Assembly (NCBI GenBank): GCA_947591565.1
Contig: CANQDH010000054.1
Location: 1 to 6,465 of the forward strand
Length of the DNA stretch: 6,465 bases
Direction of reading: 5' to 3'
From: an uncultured Bacilli bacterium
GTDB taxonomy: Bacteria > Bacillota_I > Bacilli_A > RF39 > UBA660
The translations under genes and the position numbers were made by a program. This document shows, one piece after another, positions 1 through 5,094 of the stretch. How positions within the stretch are numbered: the first letter of the stretch is position 1; every line of letters begins with the position of its first letter. The notes under the pieces are model-generated. The model did no database searches. It was not told where the DNA came from and saw only the letters and a list, made by a program, of their open reading frames with translations.

Positions 1-33
1 AGAAGTTAAGCAAAATACTCTTTACGTAAATTA

Positions 34-67
34 AAACTACTTACCTGTTTTCTTTAGTAAGTAGTTT
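34..67. terminator. Hairpin, candidate (bidirectional) terminator
   Basis: AAACTACTTAC at 34-44 is perfectly complementary to GTAAGTAGTTT at 57-67, giving an 11-bp stem with a 12-base loop. Reading rightwards it is followed by TTTCTTT (65-71). Reading leftwards it is followed by TTTAATTT. Both tracts are U-rich but interrupted, and the stem has few GC pairs, so efficiency is uncertain. It overlaps the stop of the 32-residue minus-strand frame and could also end a rightward gene lying left of the window. Confidence 0.5.
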
Positions 68-135
68 CTTTGAACATATTTAATATCACTAATCATATCA
101 TCAAAAATCGTTTGAATATGAAAATTTTTATCCAT
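37..135 (-). CDS. Possible small protein of 32 residues, function unknown
   Basis: I do not recognise this gene. It starts at ATG 135-133 (MDKNFHIQTI...), ends ...KKTGK and stops at TAG 39-37. The support is a strong ribosome binding site, AGGAG, seven bases before the ATG, a lysine-rich end, and a perfect hairpin covering its last codons and stop that could terminate its transcript. The peptide looks like a single amphipathic helix with acidic residues in the first half (DDMISD) and a basic tail (LLKKTGK). No signal peptide, membrane span or cysteine is present. It diverges from recU, the two starts being 161 bases apart, and a TGTCGAA heptamer lies 52 bases upstream of its ATG. It could be a real small protein, a leader peptide, or the intact 5' end of a longer gene broken by a frameshift: the +1 frame after residue 32 stays open for ten more codons. 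Only the ribosome binding site argues strongly for translation. Confidence 0.42.
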   Translation of the reverse strand: MDKNFHIQTIFDDMISDIKYVQRNYLLKKTGK

Positions 136-187
136 AGGTCATCTCCTCACTACTAATCTAACACATATTGATTTTTAAATGTTGCAA

Positions 188-194
188 TTCGACA
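188..194 (-). promoter_or_regulatory. Spo0A-box-like heptamer (TGTCGAA) in the recU divergent region
   Basis: The minus strand reads TTTTGTCGAATT here, a perfect match to the Bacillus/Clostridium Spo0A box core TGTCGAA, including the preceding T-run common to strong sites. It lies 14 bases upstream of the candidate recU -35 element and 52 bases upstream of the small minus-strand frame, so it could act on either. The same heptamer occurs again only in front of the histidine kinase. A single 7-base match in AT-rich DNA can be chance, and binding by Spo0A is inference. Confidence 0.38.
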
Positions 195-208
195 AAACTA
201 GATAATTC

Positions 209-237
209 TTTTCACAAATATATAATAAGGATACAAT
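209..237 (+). promoter_or_regulatory. Candidate sigma-A promoter of recU-ponA
   Basis: TTTTCA (209-214, four of six matches to TTGACA) and TACAAT (232-237, five of six to TATAAT) are separated by exactly 17 bases. Transcription would start near 244 and give a leader of about 50 bases before the recU GTG. AT-rich DNA offers alternatives: TATAAT at 221-226 lacks a credible -35. Confidence 0.4.
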
Positions 238-273
238 ATTTAAAAATATATGGAATTTTTTCATATTTTATAG

Positions 274-279
274 TATAAT
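274..279 (+). promoter_or_regulatory. Perfect TATAAT -10-like hexamer just before the recU ribosome binding site
   Basis: TATAAT is a full consensus -10, but the only -35 at proper spacing is poor (TGGAAT, 251-256, three of six). A start about seven bases downstream would place the 5' end at the Shine-Dalgarno sequence (285-291), giving an almost leaderless mRNA. It may be a secondary promoter or a chance match. Confidence 0.28.
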
Positions 280-284
280 GTTTT

Positions 285-299
285 AAGGTGGTAGAAGTG
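285..299 (+). promoter_or_regulatory. recU: Ribosome binding site that decides the recU start
   Basis: AAGGTGG (285-291) is followed by a 5-base spacer and GTG 297-299. Starting here gives MRYPNN, matching the MIRYPNG-type beginning of Bacillus RecU. The in-frame GTG at 288 lies within this Shine-Dalgarno sequence and has no site of its own, so it is rejected as the start. Confidence 0.75.
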
Positions 300-881
300 A
301 GATATCCAAACAACCTAGTTAAAAAATATACAAGTGAAGTTAACTATAAAAACCGTGGTATGAATTTGGAAGATGATTTAAATAGTACCAATAAATATTA
401 TTTTACCGAAAATATCGCTATTATTTATAAAAAGCCAACACCTATCACGATAGTTAAAGTAGATTACAAATCAAGAGAAGATGCCGTTATTAAAGAAGCC
501 TACTTTAAGACGCCTTCAACGACAGATTATAATGGCGTATATAAAGGCAAATATATCGACTTTGAAGCTAAAGAAACAATCAATAATAAATATTTTCCTC
601 TTCGTAATATTCATAAACATCAAATTGAACATTTAAGAAAAGTATTAGATCATGGTGGTATTGCTTTTTTGATTATACGTTTTACGAAACTTAATGAAAC
701 ATATTTTATAGAAGCAGGAAAATTCATTCAATTTGTTGATAATGGCAAAAGGCAATCGGTTCCAATCGATTATATAAAAGAAAATGGTTATCTACTTCAT
801 GAAAAATATAATCCTAGATTAGACTATTTAAAAATCATTGATAATATTTATTTTAAGGAGGATAAGTATGAAAAACATTAA
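297..881 (+). CDS. recU: Holliday junction resolvase RecU
   Basis: RecU cleaves four-way DNA junctions in recombinational repair and chromosome segregation of Firmicutes, acting in the nucleoid with RuvAB and RecA. The 194-residue product matches the family along its whole length (B. subtilis RecU is about 206). It has the N-terminal NRGMNLEDDLNSTNKYY block (residues 19-35), the KKPTPI strand (45-50), the stalk region (about 58-73), and the nuclease core with TTDYNG (75-80) and IDFEAKET (87-94). D77, E90 and K92 are the expected metal-binding and catalytic residues. HQIEHL (108-113) and the C-terminal PRLDYLKIID segment (173-182) are also conserved. GTG at 297 is chosen for its ribosome binding site and family fit. 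It is the first gene of an operon: its last 14 bases overlap the start of ponA, as expected for the conserved recU-ponA pairing and translational coupling. Nothing appears damaged. Confidence 0.96.
   Translation: MRYPNNLVKKYTSEVNYKNRGMNLEDDLNSTNKYYFTENIAIIYKKPTPITIVKVDYKSREDAVIKEAYFKTPSTTDYNGVYKGKYIDFEAKETINNKYFPLRNIHKHQIEHLRKVLDHGGIAFLIIRFTKLNETYFIEAGKFIQFVDNGKRQSVPIDYIKENGYLLHEKYNPRLDYLKIIDNIYFKEDKYEKH
855..870 (+). promoter_or_regulatory. ponA: Ribosome binding site that decides the ponA start
   Basis: AAGGAGG (855-861) lies within the recU coding end, with a 6-base spacer to ATG 868-870. The upstream in-frame ATG at 838 lacks such a site and would add ten hydrophobic residues before the lysine-rich cytoplasmic tail, so 868 is preferred. 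Confidence 0.85.
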
Positions 882-3744
882 AGAAAAATTAAAAAAGAAG
901 AAAGAAAATAAACAATCTGATATAAAAGTTGAAAAAATTCAAACAGATAAACCTAAAAAGAAACATCAGGGTAAAAAAAGAGCTAAAAATATTTTCAAAA
1001 TATTACTCATTATATTTGCATGTGGCTTTATGGCTTTTATTATTTTGGCTGGTCTTTTTCTTTGGTCGATTGTTAAAAATGCTCCTGAATTTAATCCTAA
1101 TAATTTATATCAGTCCGAATCATCTATTTTATATGATTCCGAAGGAAAAATAATTGCCAAACTTGGAACTGAAAAACGTGAAAAAATTTCTTTTGAAGAG
1201 ATGTCCGAAGTTTTGGTAGACGCTATTATTGCAACAGAAGATTCAAGGTTCTTTCAACATAATGGTTTTGATTTACCAAGATTTTTAATGGCTAGTCTTG
1301 GGCAAGTTTTAGGCCATAGTGATGCTGGTGGTGCTTCTACTTTAACGATGCAAATTTCGAAAAATAATTTTAGTTCAACAGAATCTCATGGTATTGAAGG
1401 TATCAAAAGAAAATTCACAGATATTTATATGTCAATCTTCCAAATTGAAAAAAATTATACGAAAAAAGACATATTTGAATTTTATGCCAATTATAACTTC
1501 TTAGGTGGTACAACGGTTATTAATGGTGGTGCTTATGGAGTTGAACAAGCTTGTTTAACATACTTTGGTAAAAGTGCTAAAGACGTCAACCTTGCTGAAG
1601 CGGCGATGATTGCTGGGCTCTTTCAAGCTCCAAATGGGTATGATCCATACTTATATCCCGAAGATGCTGAAGATAGAAGAGAAACCGTTCTTTACTTAAT
1701 GGAAAGACATGGTTATATTACACATGAAGAATATGAAATTGCGAAAAAGATGACCATCGATAAATTAATCCTTAAAGAACATGAATCAACAGGCGGTGAA
1801 TATCAACAATTTATTGATATGGTGGCAAAGGACATTGAAAACGAATATGGACTCGATCCTTATTCAACACCAATGGAAATATATACAACGATGGATAGAA
1901 CAAAACAAGACCATATTAATAGTGTCATGGCTGGAACACAAAGCCCTGTTACGGGACTTACTTATGAATGGGAAAATGATGTCGTTCAAGCTGGTATTTC
2001 CGTTATAGATGTCAAAACAGGGGCTATGGTAGCTGTTGGTGGTCGTAGACCAAAAGAAACTGATGATTTAAGAATTACAAATTTTGCGACCGATATTGAA
2101 AATCAAATAGGTTCAACGGCTAAACCTTTATATGATTATGGACCTGGTATTGAATTTGAAAACTGGTCTACTTATACTCCATTTACAGATGAACCACACG
2201 GATATAGTGATGGTAAGAAAATTTACAACTGGAATCATACCTTTAATGGCTTTTTAACTTTAAGAGAAGCAGTCGTTGGTTCTTGGAATATTCCGGCTTT
2301 AAAAGCCTTCCAAAGTCAAAATAAAAACAACATTCAAAAATTTGTTCTAGGGCTTGGATTATCACCTGACCTTTCTGAAGGCGTGCTATATGAATCACAT
2401 GCTCTAGGTGGTTATAATGGTGAATCTCCTCGTACATTATCTGCTGCATATGCTGCTTTTGCAAATGGTGGTTACTATATAAAACCATATAGCTACACTA
2501 AATTTATTTTACGTGATACAGGTGAAGTAGTAGAAAATAAAATTCAAAAAACAAGAGCCATGAGTGAAGAAACAGCTTATATGATTGCTGATGTCCTTGT
2601 TTCAACAGGAAAAAGTGCTCTTGGTCGATATTCATATGTAAATGGTGTTACTTTCGGTGCTAAAACAGGTACATCTAACTTTGACGATAGAGATTTTGAA
2701 ATATATCATTATCCATCAAATGCTGTAAATGATATTTGGGTTGCTGGTATTTCACCTGACTACTCTATTGCTGTATGGTATGGATATGAATACAAATCTG
2801 AAGATTACTATAATGTTATAAGTAGTGGTCAAAATTCAAGAATATTCCAAGCTGCTGCTCAAGGTATATTCACAAATAAAAATTCTAAATTTGTTAAACC
2901 TGCTGGTGTTATAGAAGTCCAAGTTGAAAAAGAAACATATCCAGCTATGCTTCCTAGTGAGTTTACCCCTAAAGATAAAATTGTGACCGAATTGTTTAAA
3001 AAAGATACAGAACCTACGGAAGTATCTCAAAGATATAGTAAACTTGAAAATGTAACTGATTTAGCGTACAAAATTGACAATAATAAAATTATGTTGTCAT
3101 GGGAACCAATCGCAACACCTCAAGCTATTGATATGAATTATTTAAATGAATATTTCAAAATATATACAGATGAAGAACATCGAACTAAACGTTTAAATGA
3201 AAGACTTGCGTATAACGCTAGCAATATAGGTGATTTAGTATATAATGTATATTTAAAAGATGATAGTGGAAATCTTACTTTACTAGGTTCAACTAAAGAA
3301 GCAAAATATGAAGTACCTTTAGAAAACAATAAAAATTATACTTTCGTTGTTAAAAGTAGTTATACAATATTTAAAGACAATATGAGCGATGGTGTTGAAA
3401 TAGAAATCAAAGATGATGATTTACTTAAAATTGAAATATCGATGATAGGCGATTCTACAATGTCATTAAATGTTGGTGAAAATTTTGTTGATCCCCTTAT
3501 TAAAGTTACCGAAAATGGTAATGACGTTACAAGCAAGGCTACAGTTAAAACAACTATCGTGAGAAAATCAGATAATAAAACAGTTGAAAAAGTTGATACT
3601 TCCAAAGAAGAGGTATTTACTATCACTTATGAAATAACATATAAAGGACAAAACAAAAAATTTGTTAGAACCGTAGCTATATTTAGCTTACCTCCAACAA
3701 ATGATTCACCAGATGATCAAAACAATCAAGGAACAAACAGTTAG
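868..3744 (+). CDS. ponA: Bifunctional class A penicillin-binding protein (PBP1, glycosyltransferase/transpeptidase)
   Basis: This enzyme polymerises lipid II into glycan strands and cross-links the stem peptides on the outer face of the membrane. The 958-residue product has a very lysine-rich cytoplasmic tail (1-42) and one membrane anchor (about 43-68). The GT51 domain follows, with IATEDSRFFQHNGFD (121-135; catalytic E124), GGASTLTMQISKN (154-166), RKFTD (181-185) and NLAEAAMIAGL (241-251). The transpeptidase has S416-TAK (in GSTAKP), S472-W-N474 and K599-T-G601. Beyond residue 715 lie an FN3-like domain (about 720-846), an Ig-like domain (about 850-940) and a short Asn/Asp/Pro/Gln-rich tail. 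Class A PBPs of Bacilli, such as B. subtilis PBP1 (914 residues), also carry C-terminal FN3-type extensions. One oddity is that the second conserved GT51 glutamate (RKxxE) is Asp185. It overlaps recU by 14 bases, is probably coupled to it, and ends in a terminator that includes its stop codon. Confidence 0.95.
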   Translation: MKNIKEKLKKKKENKQSDIKVEKIQTDKPKKKHQGKKRAKNIFKILLIIFACGFMAFIILAGLFLWSIVKNAPEFNPNNLYQSESSILYDSEGKIIAKLGTEKREKISFEEMSEVLVDAIIATEDSRFFQHNGFDLPRFLMASLGQVLGHSDAGGASTLTMQISKNNFSSTESHGIEGIKRKFTDIYMSIFQIEKNYTKKDIFEFYANYNFLGGTTVINGGAYGVEQACLTYFGKSAKDVNLAEAAMIAGLFQAPNGYDPYLYPEDAEDRRETVLYLMERHGYITHEEYEIAKKMTIDKLILKEHESTGGEYQQFIDMVAKDIENEYGLDPYSTPMEIYTTMDRTKQDHINSVMAGTQSPVTGLTYEWENDVVQAGISVIDVKTGAMVAVGGRRPKETDDLRITNFATDIENQIGSTAKPLYDYGPGIEFENWSTYTPFTDEPHGYSDGKKIYNWNHTFNGFLTLREAVVGSWNIPALKAFQSQNKNNIQKFVLGLGLSPDLSEGVLYESHALGGYNGESPRTLSAAYAAFANGGYYIKPYSYTKFILRDTGEVVENKIQKTRAMSEETAYMIADVLVSTGKSALGRYSYVNGVTFGAKTGTSNFDDRDFEIYHYPSNAVNDIWVAGISPDYSIAVWYGYEYKSEDYYNVISSGQNSRIFQAAAQGIFTNKNSKFVKPAGVIEVQVEKETYPAMLPSEFTPKDKIVTELFKKDTEPTEVSQRYSKLENVTDLAYKIDNNKIMLSWEPIATPQAIDMNYLNEYFKIYTDEEHRTKRLNERLAYNASNIGDLVYNVYLKDDSGNLTLLGSTKEAKYEVPLENNKNYTFVVKSSYTIFKDNMSDGVEIEIKDDDLLKIEISMIGDSTMSLNVGENFVDPLIKVTENGNDVTSKATVKTTIVRKSDNKTVEKVDTSKEEVFTITYEITYKGQNKKFVRTVAIFSLPPTNDSPDDQNNQGTNS

Positions 3745-3757
3745 TTTGCTCCTTTTT
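3728..3757. terminator. Bidirectional terminator spanning the stops of ponA and the kinase
   Basis: AAGGAACAAAC (3728-3738) pairs with GTTTGCTCCTT (3744-3754) around a 5-base loop. The rightward RNA has one A-C mismatch and runs into TTTTT (3753-3757), a good intrinsic terminator for ponA. In the leftward RNA that mismatch becomes a G-U wobble, so the 11-bp stem is complete, but the following tract (GATTGTTTT) is weaker. The TAG of ponA (3742-3744) and the TAA of the kinase (3743-3741) both lie in the loop or the first base of the arm. Confidence 0.75.
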
Positions 3758-4982
3758 CAATAGGAATTAATATTTTAACCATGGTCCAACTTCCCTCTTC
3801 AGAATTATATTCCATAGTGGCTTTGTGAGCATTTAAAATTTCTTTAGAAAGCGAAACACCTAGACCAGTTCCATTTTTCTTAGTTGTAAAAAAAGGTTCA
3901 CTTATTTTTTTCAAAACGTCAGCATTTATACCACAGCCATTATCTTCAACAATCGTTTGAAAATAGCCGTTTTCTATAAATGTCTTAACTTCTATCATGG
4001 CATCTTTCTTATCCATGGCCTCGATACTATTTTTGATAATATTTGTAAATACTTGTGTTAAGCGGTTATAATCACCATTAATATAGATTTCATCATCAAG
4101 AAGACACAAATTACACCTTATTTTCTTATTTTTAAATATCGATTCAAAACTATCAACAACATCTTCAATTAACAAATTAATATCCATAGGCTCTTTAACA
4201 AATTTTTCTTTATTCATACATAAAAAATCTTGTAATAAAACTAAAGTTTTATCTATTTCTGATTTAATAATAGGAATATATTTTTCAACCTGTTTATTAT
4301 CTTTAGTATCAAGCATATCTAAATAACCTTTACAAACAGCAAGAGGATTTTTAATTTCGTGTGTTATTTTAAATAAAGATGTTCTAATTTGTTTTTCTTT
4401 TTCTAACTTCTTAATGGACATATGATATTTCATAATATCTTCGCCCTTATTTAATAATATCAAAGCAAAAATAGTAATAATTAAAGCATTTAATCCTAAT
4501 AATATCGTTCTAAATACAATTTCACCTACTGGATTAGTAGTTGTTAAAGATAACATAATTATCGTAAAAAGAACTTTTAATACCATTAATAATACTAAAA
4601 AATAAGGAAATTTTTCTTTTTTCGAATTAAAAAAGAAACTAAGCGCTAAATATAATATATATTCTATGAATAGTAATGGCAAATTAAAATGATAAACCAT
4701 ATAATCATATATAATTAAAATAACCGATAACAAGCTAATAGTAAAATAATCTTTTTTATAATAAGCAATAATTAAAGGTGCTACAACAATAATAATGGAA
4801 GAATAATGAAGAACTACTCCAAATTTTGTAATTAAAAATAAAGACGTTAATAATGTAATGTTATAAACAAATCCATTTTCACCCTTGCCTATATTTGTAT
4901 TATATGCTACATAAAATAAATATAAAGTTAAAGGAAATGTAATTAATATAAAATTTATAAGTAATATTTCAAAAAAATTCAC
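3741..4982 (-). CDS. Membrane sensor histidine kinase, sporulation-kinase (KinB)-like
   Basis: This kinase should autophosphorylate on a histidine and pass the phosphate to a response regulator, which is not in this window. The 413-residue product begins with six or seven hydrophobic spans (about 4-27, 40-57, 60-75, 80-97, 101-118, 126-147, 156-178) joined by short loops, so there is no extracellular sensor domain. A short charged linker leads to the dimerisation helix with ITHEIKNPLAVCKGYLD (206-222; phospho-acceptor H208). The ATPase domain has the N box NIIKNSIEAM (314-323; N318), the G1 box VEDNGCGI (345-352), the F box EPFFTTKK (362-369) and the G2 box GTGLGVSLS (371-379). All key residues are intact. 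The length and layout resemble KinB (about 428 residues). GTG 4982-4980 is preceded by AGGGTG with a 5-base spacer. It is separated from its upstream neighbour by a terminator, so it is probably monocistronic. Histidine kinase is certain; a role in sporulation is inference from the architecture and the upstream 0A-like boxes. Confidence 0.92.
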   Translation of the reverse strand: MNFFEILLINFILITFPLTLYLFYVAYNTNIGKGENGFVYNITLLTSLFLITKFGVVLHYSSIIIVVAPLIIAYYKKDYFTISLLSVILIIYDYMVYHFNLPLLFIEYILYLALSFFFNSKKEKFPYFLVLLMVLKVLFTIIMLSLTTTNPVGEIVFRTILLGLNALIITIFALILLNKGEDIMKYHMSIKKLEKEKQIRTSLFKITHEIKNPLAVCKGYLDMLDTKDNKQVEKYIPIIKSEIDKTLVLLQDFLCMNKEKFVKEPMDINLLIEDVVDSFESIFKNKKIRCNLCLLDDEIYINGDYNRLTQVFTNIIKNSIEAMDKKDAMIEVKTFIENGYFQTIVEDNGCGINADVLKKISEPFFTTKKNGTGLGVSLSKEILNAHKATMEYNSEEGSWTMVKILIPIEKGAN

Positions 4983-4993
4983 TATATCACCCT

Positions 4994-5000
4994 TTCGACA
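4994..5000 (-). promoter_or_regulatory. Spo0A-box-like heptamer abutting the kinase ribosome binding site
   Basis: The minus strand reads TGTCGAA immediately followed by the Shine-Dalgarno AGGGTG (4993-4988) and GTG 4982. It is a perfect core match to the 0A box. If the weak -10 at 5008-5003 is used, this site covers the transcription start, a position expected to repress. Binding is inferred, not shown. Confidence 0.4.
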
Positions 5001-5002
5001 AT

Positions 5003-5008
5003 ATCTTA
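5003..5008 (-). promoter_or_regulatory. Weak -10 candidate for the kinase gene
   Basis: TAAGAT (5008-5003) matches four of six bases of TATAAT and follows a run of seven T. No recognisable -35 sits 16-18 bases upstream; that region is taken by the 0A-like boxes. A promoter lacking a good -35 but bearing activator boxes there is typical of activator-dependent sigma-A promoters, so this is plausible but not firm. Confidence 0.3.
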
Positions 5009-5019
5009 CAAAAAAACAA

Positions 5020-5036
5020 TGTTGAAAAATGTCGAA
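5020..5036 (+). promoter_or_regulatory. Tandem Spo0A-box-like sites, 10 bp apart
   Basis: The plus strand reads TGTTGAA (5020-5026) and TGTCGAA (5030-5036), two direct repeats with exactly 10-bp periodicity inside AATGTTGAAA/AATGTCGAAA; a third partial AATGT follows at 5038-5042. Spo0A dimers are known to bind tandem 0A boxes one helical turn apart. The sites occupy roughly -40 to -24 relative to a start from the candidate kinase -10, that is, the -35 region. Another direct-repeat-binding regulator is possible. Confidence 0.45.
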
Positions 5037-5052
5037 AAATGTGTGAGTAAAG

Positions 5053-5076
5053 AAAAAAGTGGCCTAAAGTCACTTT
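5053..5076 (-). terminator. Intrinsic terminator of the secreted-protein gene
   Basis: On the minus strand AAAGTG (5076-5071) pairs with CACTTT (5061-5056), with one further C-G pair inside past an A-C mismatch and a 5-base loop. It is followed by a run reading TTTTTTCTTT (5062 side to 5053). It begins 18 bases after the TAA of the upstream gene and insulates the kinase gene from read-through. Confidence 0.75.
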
Positions 5077-5094
5077 AATTTATCAATATTTCTT

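Noticed and set aside
21..30. Perfect 10-bp palindrome TTTACGTAAA as an operator
   Set aside because: It is short, AT-rich, single-copy and not placed at a recognisable promoter.
1..36. End of a rightward gene running in from the left edge (frames ending TAA at 27-29 or 32-34)
   Set aside because: Only eight to ten codons are visible in each frame and none is recognisable. The hairpin at 34-67 is compatible with such a gene but cannot prove it.
1..40. The 32-codon frame as the start of a longer, frameshifted minus-strand gene
   Set aside because: The frame shifted by +1 after the stop stays open for ten codons to a TAA, but the segment is too short to show homology or coding bias.
288..296. 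GTG at 288 as the start of recU
   Set aside because: It lies inside the Shine-Dalgarno sequence of the GTG at 297, and the extra three residues do not fit the family N-terminus.
838..867. ATG at 838 as the start of ponA
   Set aside because: It has no ribosome binding site, whereas AAGGAGG sits correctly before the ATG at 868.
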